Shown: in pieces, positions 26,705 through 37,246 of the stretch
Position numbering within the stretch: the first letter of the stretch is position 1
Layout of the letters: each line of letters begins with the position of its first letter
NCBI GenBank assembly: GCA_025677825.1
Contig: JAIXMO010000041.1
Coordinates: forward strand, 1-64,000
Reading direction: 5' to 3'
DNA length: 64,000 nt
DNA from: Helicostylum pulchrum
Taxonomy: Eukaryota > Mucoromycota > Mucoromycetes > Mucorales > Mucoraceae
The notes under the pieces: generated by a model
Database searches by the model: none
Seen by the model: only the letters and a program-made list of their open reading frames with translations
Told to the model about the DNA's origin: nothing
Program-made: the position numbers and the translations under genes

Positions 26705-27875
26705 AAAAAAAAAAAGCTCATTGAGATACTTGAGCTTAAATAATCGCTCATCTAAGAAATCACTGCTAATTTTAGCAGTTATAATAAATAATAGTTTTTA
26801 ATTTTTCAAGAAACAGGAAACACGTTTTGGACCCAAGTTGTTTGATACAAAACAGTTGTTTTGAATACATCTTTGATAAAAAAAAAAATTAACAACGAAC
26901 TTTTTTTCGATTTTCATTTTTGGGGTCAACTCCTTTTGCATTTTTGTGGTTATTTTACAGTTACCCCTGATCCAATTTGCCTAACTTTGTGGAAAAACAT
27001 GCATGTATATAGAACTCTTTTAGACGCTTCCAATCCATTTTAAAGTATACCTGTAATGCAAAAATTGAAAGAGTAATCACTGTTTCAGACCTTTTTTTTT
27101 TAGGGTAAAAAATACACTTTTTTAGTGTAACATCGTGTAACCATTTTCAGAACTTCGCAATTACGTAAAGTATAGGCTTTTATTATTGCGTTTGGTTATA
27201 GCACCGAATGTGGATATTTAAAAACTATACATTAGATGTTCAAAAATTAAAGTACTACATCCAAAATTGAGCTTTGAAGAAATCACCATTTTAAGGACCG
27301 CTTAACTCAAATTTTAGCGAAAAAAAAAACATTTAAAACAGTGATTACTCGTTCAGTGTTTTTATTAAAAATATTATTTTAGATGGATTAGATGTGCCAA
27401 AATAAACCCTTTATTATAACTGTTTTTTTCTACAAAGAAAGTCAAAGTAGATCGAGAGTAATTGTAAAATAGCCGCTAAAACACAAAAGGGTTGACCCCC
27501 TAAACATTCACTTAAAAACACTTGCTTTAAAGAGGATAATGGATGAAAAATAATGGATTGTATCACTTTAAACAGTTCTTGAAGAATATACGCTCTGCAA
27601 GAGCTCAAACATTAGAATTACATTAAATTATATTGTTTTTAATTAGATGCTTTCATACAATCTCCTCATAAATTAAATAATCACGTTTCAAATCAGCTAA
27701 GGACTTCTTTTTATTATCACTTATAAGTATTACGGTGCTTATTATTTGGGCGAAGAAAGGACATAAAATATAATCAATGGACACTCCAATCACGGTTCAA
27801 AAGCTATTTATTTAGTACACGCCAAAACCTTTATCTACTAACATGTATAATACATTACCCAGTCCATTGCAATAC
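26705..27875 (-). repeat. Degenerate dispersed repeat R2, copy A
   Basis: Blocks of this 1.2-kb stretch reappear in the same order and orientation at 52905-54095. Shared anchors are AAGCTCA(T/C)TGAGATAC near 26715 and 52910, GATAATGGATG near 27537 and 53437, GCAAGAGCTCAAACATTA near 27596 and 53531, and ATACAATCTCCTCATAAA near 27656 and 53930. On the minus strand both copies keep protein-like fragments with conservative changes: KKKSLADLKRDYLIYEEIV here against KRKSSANLRRVYLVYEEIV in copy B, and QELFKVIQSIIFHPLSSLK here against QELLKVLQYIILHPLSS. So the family once encoded a protein, probably of a mobile element. All frames are now broken. An inverted-repeat element sits inside this copy. Confidence 0.75.
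27071..27350. repeat. MITE-like element with 15-bp perfect terminal inverted repeats
   Basis: GAGTAATCACTGTTT at 27071-27085 is exactly complementary to AAACAGTGATTACTC at 27336-27350, enclosing 250 bases without coding capacity. It lies within R2 copy A, and nothing similar is seen in copy B, consistent with a later insertion of a small non-autonomous DNA transposon. No clear target-site duplication is visible, so this is a moderate call. Confidence 0.5.
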
Positions 27876-28554
27876 ACAAACCTTCATCAAAATTTAGTAT
27901 TGGTATCGCCATTCATAATAGAATTTACCAATATGCTCGTAATTTTCTTTTTGGTTTCTTTGTTGCCTGATTTATTTGAAAGTAATAACGACCTATAATA
28001 GAGTAATGTTTTCTACAAAATATGTAACAAGTAATAATACTAACAATTAAGTAAAAGAAGATGGCCTTGGTTCAAACAAATGCAGTTATTATATTGACAC
28101 CGGGAAGCATTTTTTTTTCAACAAGAAAAGGAAGATACAAGATCCATAGCTTTTGTCAACTAGAGTTTTGAGCTAAACTAGAAGCGTATACAAGATAATA
28201 GTATAAGTTCTATGTTTAAATTAAGTGGTATATAAGATTTTTTTTAAAAAAAAGAAAAAAAGGAGAAGAAAACTATGGTATCATTGTGTTGATAACATAA
28301 GGGTCATACCATGGAACAATGAAGTTTAGGTATGAGTTATTTTAAAAGCAAGATAACATACCAAATGAACCGCAAAAGAAAACATACCCGTTAGTCGCAG
28401 AGCTCAACAACAAAAAAGATGATTAAAAGAAAAAATTATATTGTCACTTGATGTAAAATCGAAGCATTATTCCGTCAAACTTGAGACAATATAATACCAC
28501 GTTTTTTTGGCTCGTCCAGTAATGATAGTAGTAATGACGATACCTCCGTAAGAA
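27876..28554. other. Gene-free stretch before the Helitron relic
   Basis: AT-rich sequence without a supportable gene or repeat. Its 3' part may belong to the same Helitron copy, since such elements carry zinc-finger-like sequence upstream of the conserved domain, but I could not recognise it. Confidence 0.35.
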
Positions 28555-29003
28555 GTCAAGGGCTTGCTCTGGTTAAGATGCATGGTGAGCTTTACCGTTT
28601 ACAAGGTCCTATGAATAAACCAGAGTCTTCGTATGATCAATTGTATATTTACGACCCTGATTACGCCGCTCAAAAAAGATCAGTACACAAAAGTAACGGC
28701 TAATTGTATCCCGTCTTACTTTTAGACTTAACAAAAATGTTGCATGAAAGTAATAATCCTTTTGTAAACATTTATCAGCATGCGCACGGGAATTCTTAGT
28801 AATAAAGCTATCCGTCAATCAAACGATTTAAATAAAACATCTCCATTTTATGTTATTGCTGGCAAATGATCGTCGAGCTGAAAATTTACCAACTACCGAT
28901 GAATCGAATTACTTTTTTCAAAAACACTTTATAAAGACAAGTAAAAGTAATATACCACACTCTCTTAGTGTAAATAGAACGTGTACTAAGAAATTCCCCA
29001 TGT
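28555..29003 (+). mobile_element. Helitron relic (Helitron-like N-terminal domain of the Rep/helicase)
   Basis: The plus strand spells the conserved N-terminal domain of Helitron RepHel proteins in order, but across all three frames. Frame 1 has HGELYRLQGPMNKPE and YDQLYIYDPDYAAQKR, an in-frame TAA near 28702, then LLLDLTKMLHESNNPFVNIY. A frame change follows at about 28792, giving AIRQSNDLNKTSPFYVIAG. A second one at about 28865 gives NDRRAENLPTTDE. The catalytic Rep HUH motif and the helicase are not found downstream. Helitrons are rolling-circle DNA transposons. This copy is truncated and dead, and dates the surrounding desert as a mobile-element graveyard. Confidence 0.85.
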
Positions 29004-29738
29004 AATATTATACAGCAATAACAACTCACAAAAAAAAAAGGATTCTTGGAACAACTCAAAAGAAAAGACCAGCAGCATTAGCAGCAGCTGGTCATTGTAA
29101 GCGGCTAGTTTATTAAATATTACGAGTATGATCGATTTCATGCATATTTTGGAGTGAAAATAAATAGGTACAAAGTAACATCACAGTACTGCTACGTTCT
29201 TCTATATTACGCTAGATTTATTTCCAAGTAGACTTTGGCGAGACTCAAGGGAGAAGTTTATATGATGTTGTTCTTTAAGCTAGAAGGTAAGTATGTGTAA
29301 AAAAAGCAAACTAAACCATGGCCTTGAGGCAAGAGAGAAAAGGGCGGGGACTGTAAAAAGAAAGGAAAAAAAAACAATTTTTTTAGACTTCCGCCGGACT
29401 TTTTTTTCCGTCTACTTGTATAGACATTTTGCTGTATCGTTAAGCCGTTCTCTTTTCCCTAACTGGTCATTTGTACGTATAAGTTTATTTACCCATCCAT
29501 CCATCAAAAATATATGTAGGGAAGCACCCTCATCATCTAAATGTATGGATGGGAAGAATATACAAAAAGATGAATTATGATTTTTTTTAATTTTTATACT
29601 AACTTCAACTCTTTTTTTTTCTTCTGTACATTCCTTTTTTCACACCAAACTCTTCAAAATATATTCTGCATTCTCATTATATACAAATATATATTTCATA
29701 TCGCACTTTCAACACTTCATTTATAATATCAACAGATC
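29004..29738. other. Intergenic, RPL13 promoter at its 3' end
   Basis: No gene is supportable in 29004-29600; a 95-codon plus-strand frame (29293-29580) has a basic peptide without recognisable features. The last 150 bases carry CT-rich tracts (29605-29660) leading to the RPL13 start and are presumably its promoter and leader. Confidence 0.4.
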
Positions 29739-30631
29739 ATGGTTTTAAAGCACAACAATCAGTTGCCTAACCAGCATTTCCGCAAGCAATGGGACCGTCG
29801 CGTTAAGACTTGGTTCGATCAAGCCGGTCGCAAGAAGTCTAGAAGAATCGCACGTGTTCAAAAGGCTGGCCGTATTGCTCCCAGACCTATTGATGGTCTC
29901 CTCCGTCCTGCTGTCCGTTGTCCTACTGTTCGTTACAACATGAAGTTGAGATCCGGTCGTGGTTTCACTCTTGAAGAACTCAAGGTAAATTTTTTTTTTC
30001 AATATATTAAATGGAACTGGTATAAAATGCGACAGATATTAATATACATTTTTTTTTGGATTTTATTAGGAAGCTGGTGTCCCCAAGAAGGAAGCCCGTT
30101 CCATTGGTATTGCTGTTGACCACCGTCGTCGTAACAAGTCCAACGAGTCTCTTGAACTTAACGTTCAACGCTTGAAGGCCTATAAGGCTAAGCTTATTGT
30201 CTTCCCCCGTAAGGCTGGTAAGCCCAAGAAGGGTGACTCTGAGGTAATTATCATTATATATATATATTATGCGTGTCGGTTTTTTTTTTTGTTCTGTAAA
30301 AGTGTCAATGGTGTTATTTTGACATTTAGTTGGAGTTGACATTTTGCACAAAAAAGATACAAAGCATGGAAAAGTTGTGATAGAATAGAAGGCTAACTTT
30401 TTGTTATTCATTTAGGCTGCTGAGGTTGCTTCTGCTGTCCAATTCCGTGGTGCTCTCTTCCCCGTTGAGCAAGCCGCTGCTGGTCCTGAAGCTCGTGCTA
30501 TCACTGCTGATGAGAAGACTAAGAACGCTTACATGACTCTCCGTTATGCTCGTTCCGCTGCCCGTACTCTCGGTGCCCGTGATAAGCGTGCCCGTGATAA
30601 GGCTGAGGAGGAGGCTAGCAAGAAGAAGTAA
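29739..30631 (+). CDS. RPL13: 60S ribosomal protein L13 (eL13)
   Basis: Three exons, 29739..29984, 30070..30243 and 30416..30631, encode 211 aa, the normal eL13 length. The start [20 protein letters not shown] and the core [20 protein letters not shown] and [19 protein letters not shown] are diagnostic. It is a structural protein of the large ribosomal subunit. Codon choice is clearly more C-ending than in neighbouring genes (AAG, CGT, GGT, CTC), as expected for high expression. Intron 2 is 172 nt, about three times the usual size here. I looked for C/D-box snoRNA signals in it and found no convincing pair. Confidence 0.97.
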
Positions 30632-31252
30632 ATTTCTTTTTAAAATTCCACCATCACAATTATCTCTTTTTTTTTCTTGTTGCTTTTGGCAGTAAAAATT
30701 AAATAAAACTTTTATATAAAAAATAAATTGAAAAAAAATAATACATTATCACAAAGAAACTGTATGAAAAAATTTATACTGAGTGGCTTATTGCAGTGAT
30801 AGTGATTACTTCTCATTGAGGTATTTTTGCTAGTTCGTTGTATTATTATTTTTGTCACTGTGAGATTGATAAGACTAATGTATTTCACCAATTTAGCTTT
30901 ATGCCATTTAACCGAATCTATGCATTTACAGCTATTAGGACAACACATTATATACTCGTATCACATAAAGTTGACAGGACTATAGTTAATACGATTGAAC
31001 GGAACCTATTTCTTTCTTTTTAAATAATATATAAAAGTCTCACACGAAAATGCTACTTTAGTATAAAAGATCACTTGCGTACATAGAAATAAGTACGCCA
31101 AGTGCTGATACTGTGATTAAAGTTGCATGGTGATTATAATATAAAGTTTGATCAATTACTTTGTTCTCCTTCATTTAATTTAAATAATTTAGAGTAGTAG
31201 AAACATCTTTTTTTTTATTATAAGTGCAAAAAGAAAAAATGATTTGCTAAAG
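30632..31252. other. Convergent 3' flanks of RPL13 and the coiled-coil gene
   Basis: AT-rich sequence between two convergent genes. A short run near 30660-30725 fits the RPL13 polyadenylation region. No gene or RNA is seen in the rest. Confidence 0.4.
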
Positions 31253-32360
31253 TCAAGAAGTTTGTTGAAAAGACAAGACTCGCTTTAATTTTTTACCAAA
31301 TGTCTTTCCCTTTACAGAAAGTTTTGAAGATTGTCTTCTTAAACTTTTAATCGAGAATTCATCTGCTGCTGTAGTAGTAGTAGTAGTAGTTGTTGTTGTA
31401 GTTGCAGTTGCAGTTGGACTTGTGAATTTTTTCTCTAAAAATTGACTTGTTCTTCTACCTAAATTTCGAACAGACTCGTCATTAATACTTGATTTGGCTC
31501 GATGTAATATACGCTTCGGTGAAAATTTATTTGGTGTGGAAGGTGGTGTGGGTAATTGGTCTATAATGTGTTCATTATCGGACGATATATCGTCGTCATA
31601 ATAGTCTCGATCGCGTGTGCTAATCACTGGTGAGTAAGGGTGAATAGGTGTTTCAAGAGGCATGCAAGAAATTTGTTTATCATTTAAATTCATACTACTG
31701 TTTGAACACGAGAGATCACCCATTGTAGTAGAAGGTGTAGGCGTAGAATGCGTAGAATAACGTTCTACTTCTTCTTCTTCGTCATCTTTATCTTTCTTAA
31801 TTCCTTCTTGTTTTGTATGTTCTTGCTTTAGTTGTTCCGGACTTATTTGATGCTCTTGTAATAGTTGCTGATCTATTATCCTTTCTTGTAAACGTTGCTT
31901 ATCTTTTTGTTTCAATTGTAACTCTTTTAGTCGTTTCTCATTCTTTTGTTTTTCTTGTTCAAGTTGCCACTGTTCTTCCTCTAATTTTTGGCGCTCTTGT
32001 TCCCGTTCCTTTTCTTTTCTTAAAAGATCTTGTTCAATTTTTAAAAGTGCCTGAGCTTCTTCACTTTGTTCCTCTTCTTGAATTGAAACAATATCAACTG
32101 TACCGTAAGAAGTTTGTTCCGCCGGTTCTACTACGAATATAAAAAAGATGTCAGGATTTAGGAGGTTTTTTTTTATATTAAAAAAAGTAAAAATATATAA
32201 ATAACGAACCCTCAGAACCAATGGAATCACTATCAATGATAATTTGCTCCACAATGAAGGCCGAATTGGCGGGAGAAGGCGCCCGTACAACAACTCTTGG
32301 TTTCGCTCTAGGCCGAGTCCAAACTTTTTCAAGGTATAAGATTGAATAAACTCGCAGCAT
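31253..32360 (-). CDS. Hypothetical low-complexity coiled-coil protein
   Basis: Two exons, complement(31253..32130, 32210..32360), encode 342 aa; the junction restores GSEVEPAEQTSYG. Exon 1 is basic with Pro/Arg (RPRAKPRVVVRAPSPANS). Residues about 75-160 form a long Glu/Gln/Lys/Arg coiled coil. A Ser/Thr/Pro region with likely phospho-sites follows (LPTPPSTPNKFSPKR), then a poly-Thr run encoded by a trinucleotide repeat near 31370-31395. The tail is basic-hydrophobic, KGKTFGKKLKRVLSF, and could be an amphipathic membrane or partner-binding helix. I do not recognise a family and give no function. The ATG at 32360 is the first in the exon, preceded by a presumed leader; the donor GTTCGT is non-consensus but keeps the frame. 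Confidence 0.7.
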
Positions 32361-33538
32361 GAAGAAATTTAAAAGAAAATTAGAGAGAAAAGAGGAAGAC
32401 TGATTAAAGGAGAAGAAAGAGTTAAATCTTGTGTAGGCGAGACGTAAACAAAAAAAAAACTGATTAAGGGGTAACGTGTCACATTAAAAAAAAAGGTTAT
32501 GTCTCTTTTACAGGTTAAAATAGTTCATGTACGTAGCCGGAAACCCCCTTAGACGTGTGTATAAATATATATATATACACTCACACTTTGAGTCTGATTG
32601 TCGATCATAGAATAAGTAGCCCTAAACCTACATGTATAAATATTTGGCTTGACTATTGAATAATATAATATACCTATAATTCTTTTTTTTTTTAAAGTGC
32701 ATTGCATTGTACTTTATTTCTCTTTTTTCTCGCACTAAAAAAAAACAGGTCAATATTTATGTCACTACTTTCCCTTCTTTCATCTTTAAGACCTTTCTAT
32801 TATAAACAAATAAAAAATTGAGACGCAGTAAAGTTATGCGTATATATATGGTTCTCTAATGATCTGCCTGCATCTTAACAAGAATAATTACTTCTTTCGT
32901 GTACATGGCCGAAGGGAAAACTCATGCATTTTGTATAAATCCGGCAAAAGGCAGAAGAAGAAAAAATGTACTAAAATCCTAGGGAACAGAAATAGGGAAC
33001 TTTCTTTTACGGTTCCCTTAATACATTTGAAAACCAGGCAGATATAAATATATGATTTAAACTGGGCTAACTAACTAACTACTCTTTATATATATATACA
33101 TGTATAAAAACAAGGCTGAGAAAGAGGGGTATATTAATTTGACTATATAGTATGTTACGAATAAAAAGTGCAACATCAAGCCTGTCAGAAATGCATCCTG
33201 ACCTTACTGCGTGCCAATCGAGCTGCTTTATGCATCGGGCATGTACTTTTTTGAATCAACTAGTTTATGTTTGGGCGTATATATTACTATATATACGCAC
33301 GTTGTAAACACAACGTCCAGAGAGTTTCTTTTTTTCTGTTATTTTTTCCCGACCATGCACCTTATTTATATATCAAGTAAGAAACTTATTGACATGAACA
33401 ACATCATGTTATACTATATGTAGTGATTTTAAACATACTATTGTCTCTCTCTCTTTACTGTGTCACGTGCTGTCGGATGAACTTTTTTTTTTCTCTTTTT
33501 TCTTCGAGATTCCTATTTTTCTTTCTCATTGATAAAAT
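32361..33538. other. Intergenic between divergent coiled-coil gene and JMJD4
   Basis: 1.18 kb without a supportable gene. It contains the promoters of two divergent genes. Notable content is AT microsatellites (32560-32577, 33086-33098), a double hairpin at 33275-33316, and a CT-rich leader (33443-33530) before the JMJD4 ATG. Short frames at 32859-33047 and 33211-33423 do not look like proteins. Confidence 0.4.
33275..33316. repeat. Two adjacent perfect hairpins
   Basis: GCGTATATAT-TACT-ATATATACGC (33275-33298) is a perfect 10-bp stem with a 4-nt loop. It abuts ACGTTGT-AAAC-ACAACGT (33299-33316), a perfect 7-bp stem with a 4-nt loop. A T-rich run follows at about 33326-33350. They lie about 220-265 bases upstream of the JMJD4 start. 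They could be cruciform or protein-binding sites, or part of a structured RNA. Confidence 0.7.
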
Positions 33539-34773
33539 ATGTTGGGACTAGAACCGATTCCTCATTACGATGAACCACCGAGTTACAAAGAGTTTTTAGA
33601 AAAACACATGACCCCTAATCGACCAGCGGTAATCGGTTCCAAGTTGTCAGAGCATTGGCCTTGTCAAAAAGATTGGGTAATACCTACCAACAATACAGCG
33701 CCAGACACCCCACGCTATAAACCCAACTATAGCTATCTAAGAAATAAATTCGGTACCACAGAGGGGCAAGTGGCTAGATGTAATAAACGCCACTTTACAG
33801 ACCAACAGCGTAAATGCATGACCTTTAAAGCATTTGTTGATTTATGGGAGGCAGACGACGGTAAAGAATCATTGTATTATCTAAAGGATTGTCATTTAGC
33901 GCGAACCTTTCCACAAGACGAATTTTACACTGTGCCAGATATATTTCGAGGTAAAATAATATATAAATCAAAATGTTATACGTGCATATACAAGTAAATT
34001 AATATTGAATAGATGATTGGCTTAATGAATACTGGACACAAACAGGAAACGATGACTATAAATTTACTTACATGGGAGGTGACACAACATTTACACCACT
34101 TCATGCAGATGTATATCGTTCTTATTCTTGGTCTAGTAACATTTGTGGTATCAAGAAGTGGACATTTTTCCCACCTGGTCAAGAAGAGTTATTAAAAGAT
34201 AAATTTGGCAACTTGGTATACGATATTAGAGTAGTTGATAAGACAGATTTTCCATTATTCCATACTGCAAAACGCATCGTCGTCTATCAAAAAGACGGAG
34301 AGACTGTATTTGTACCATCAGGATGGTTTCATCAAGTAGAAAATATCGGAGCAGCTATATCAATTAATCATAATTGGTCTAATGCATGTAATCTGATGTA
34401 TACGTATAAATCTTTAAAAAAGGATTATAATGATTGTTTACGTGCTATTCAAGATATTAAAGATGGTATGTCTGCCATTGAGTTTACTGAAGAGACTCAG
34501 AAGCTGTTACTAATTCATAGTGGCTGGGATTGGAAGACTTTTTTGAACATATTACATCGTATTGTACATAACCGAGTAGTAGTAGAAGATTCATCATTGA
34601 TTCAGCCGTATCAACCCTCTTTAGCCCGGCAAATGGAACAGATCAAGGCAGTATTAAATCAATGGCTACAAGACGAAGGCGATGATCTATTAGATTATTT
34701 TAAGAATAATGGCGATGGTAGCTTATATTTAAAATATACCGAGCTGAACATGTATATTAATAAATTAATTTAA
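33539..34773 (+). CDS. JMJD4: JmjC-domain 2-oxoglutarate oxygenase, JMJD4-like
   Basis: Two exons, 33539..33950 and 34013..34773, encode 390 aa. JMJD4 homologues are Fe(II)/2-oxoglutarate lysyl hydroxylases; the human enzyme modifies translation termination factor eRF1. The facial triad is visible: His168 and Asp170 in TFTPLHADVYRSYSW, and His244 in VPSGWFHQVEN. CGIKKWTFFPPGQEE and the ISINHNWSNACNL motif are typical of this branch. The N-terminal part (PNRPAVIGSKLSEHWPCQKD) is the usual lead-in to the barrel. Length fits the family. The 62-nt intron splits an Asp codon. Confidence 0.92.
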
Positions 34774-34916
34774 CCGGGCAAAACTACTTGAACCCCGTTT
34801 TACAAAGAACACGCTATAATATATATATTTGCTCCTATTATTATTCCCTTTCTCCTTTTTTTCCTTTTTCTTTCTTTTATCTATACCTTTTATATATATA
34901 AAATATTACTTTTTTA

Positions 34917-35720
34917 ATGTCATTTATATTTACAACAAGTACTACACCTAGAAAAGAAAAGATATCAGATTGGGTTGGTACCAAGAAAAGTAAATAGTAT
35001 AATACTTTTTTTCAATAAAGAAAAAAAAAAAGTACTAATATTATCCTTATTATTATAGCTACTACTACTACAATCACTGCTCATCATACGAAACAGAATA
35101 CAGACGACTGGAAAGATGTTTATACAAATATAAAACAAATGGATCAATTTTATGATGCAACGTTTTATGCATGGCTGAAATCAGAAGAAAATGTACTAGT
35201 CACATCCATTTACTTGCATCGAATTGCCAATGAATATCCACTGGAAAGAATAATTAATGCATTAGAATGGCTTACAACTGACTGGCGATGGGAAAGTACC
35301 AGTATCTTAGTAGGTCATGTGACAGTAGACTGGTGTGATGATAAAGGTGATTTGAAACGAGCAAAGTTATTAACCCACCTAACCCATCAATGGGCTACTC
35401 ATTACACAGCTACCTTACTGTCTACCATCTTAATGTCTTGTCCTTATTCAAATTGTATTCATTTTAAGCGGGAACGTTTTTTAAGAGAATTTACTAAAAA
35501 CTGGGATTTCTCAAAACTATCTGAATTCTTTATGTTTTTAAAAACTAAAGCAAATATTGATTATAAATTTAAATGTATTTTGCTTCAAGAGGCTGCAAGA
35601 AGAGATATAGTAAATGATACCCATCCTATATACCATAAAAGATCATCAAGCACTACTAAATACATTCCTTCTCCGTCCACTTCTTCAACAAACGATAAAA
35701 AAAGAGTTACTGTGATATGA
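34917..35720 (+). CDS. Hypothetical helical protein, orphan
   Basis: Two exons, 34917..34989 and 35059..35720, encode 244 aa. Exon 1 starts after a CT-rich leader at an ATG (MSFIFTTSTTPRKEKISDWV), and the GTAAAT...TAG intron of 69 nt joins in phase to TTTTITAHHTKQN. Most of the rest looks alpha-helical with regularly spaced Trp, Leu and His (RIINALEWLTTDWRWES, LLTHLTHQWATHYTATLL), which suggests helical repeats. The tail is Ser/Thr/Lys-rich. I do not recognise the family. It follows JMJD4 on the same strand by 143 bases. Confidence 0.75.
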
Positions 35721-35901
35721 ATAAAGCCTTTTTCTTTTAAACAATATATCTTTTTGGTGTAACTACTATTGTTATGATAGTAAGCGTTTCAAAAGCACTT
35801 TATCAAAAGTACCCTTTTCCCTTCTTCTTTTTCATCTTCTCTTTCTTTTTTCTTCTATCTTTCTCTATCTTTCTCTATCTTTTTTTTTTATATTAGTAAC
35901 A

Positions 35902-37132
35902 ATGTATCGACCTACTAAGAAAACAACACTATGGTACAAAAGAAGTAACACATATTCTCTTTTAAAAAAAATTTTTTTTTTGGGGTACCAACACTTTTTT
36001 CTCTTTAGGATGGGTGACCTAGAGCCTTGGATGGATGAGCAGTACATTGCAAGACTATGGTTTCACTTGAATGCTAATGTCATTGTCAAAGTCATTAGGG
36101 ATAGGTTGACCTTGTAAGCTTAAAATAAATCAAGACGTTTCAATAAAATTTAAAAAAAATCTGTAGCACTAGTTCTGGGTATGCATTTGTAGACTTTGGG
36201 TCCATGTCTGCCGCTCAATTCGCCCTCGATATGTTTGACGGAGAGTTTATACCTAATACATCTTGTCTGTTTAAACTAAACTGGGCTTCAGGAGGTGGGC
36301 TTATCGATAGAAAGTAATATCTTTAGAAATTTTGCTTAATTATTACATTTATATTTATTCTATTTTTTAAAAGAGAGGATAGACAACCCGAATATTCTAT
36401 TTTTCTTGGTGACCTTAGTTCCAACTGTTCAGAGAACATGCTACTAGTAAATATATATTTATTTTCATCACTTGCTCAACTACATCTAAATCTATTTTCA
36501 AAAAAAAATAGAGTTTATTTCAAGCACGTTATAGATCATGTAAATCAGCTAAAATTATGACAGATCCGAGTACAGGATTAACTCGAGGGTATGGATTTAT
36601 TCGATTCAATAACCAATTCGATCAATATCAAGCTATAAACGAAATGCAAGGTTTCGTTATAGGTAACAGACCAATTCGTATCTCCTTAGCCACACCAAAG
36701 ACCTCGCATTACGATAATAGCCCTACATCACCTGTCTTAATCCCACAGATACATAATACAACTGTGTTTATTGGTGGGTTATCCTGTCCAATACTAGAAG
36801 AAGAATTAAAACAATATTTTAGTATATTTGGTGAAATTGTCTATGTAAAGATACCACCTGGTAAAGGTTGTGGATTTGTTCAATTTGTATCAAGACAGTC
36901 AGCTGAGATGGCCATTAATCAAATGAATGGGTATCAAATAGGCACTACGCGTATTCGACTTTCTTGGGGTAGATCTCAAAACCAACCGTACATGAAGCAA
37001 GAAATGACTACTAAAATACACCCATTTGACCAAGACAAAGGTTTCATGACTTTATTAGATAGTTTCTCTTCAACAGCATCCGTATCTTCAACTAACAATA
37101 CAAAATCAATTCCTATCTACTCATCCGATTAG
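35902..37132 (+). CDS. Three-RRM RNA-binding protein, Nam8/Csx1/TIA-like
   Basis: Five exons, 35902..35933, 36009..36113, 36167..36313, 36374..36446 and 36512..37132, encode 325 aa. The TLWMGDLEPWMDE signature, formed across the first intron, is the hallmark of the Nam8/Csx1/TIA-1 group. RRM1 RNP1 is SGYAFVDF, RRM2 has IFLGDL and TRGYGFIRF, and RRM3 has VFIGGL and KGCGFVQF. Such proteins bind U-rich RNA and act in splicing (U1 snRNP, 5' splice-site choice) or mRNA stability. The linker between RRM2 and RRM3 is short and the C-terminal Gln-rich tail of many relatives is reduced to about 40 residues. The exon 4 acceptor, TTTTAAAAG, is unusual but needed by frame. Confidence 0.88.
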
Positions 37133-37246
37133 CATATTTTCGCTCAATAACATTATATACCCCCTTTTTATCACTTTCAATTTTTTATTAACATATTACG
37201 TATCTATTACTACTATTACTATATAAACATCTTCACTTTTTTTTTT

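Noticed and set aside
30244..30415. Search for a C/D-box snoRNA in RPL13 intron 2
   Set aside because: No RTGATGA/CTGA pair with flanking complementarity was found; kept only as a long intron.
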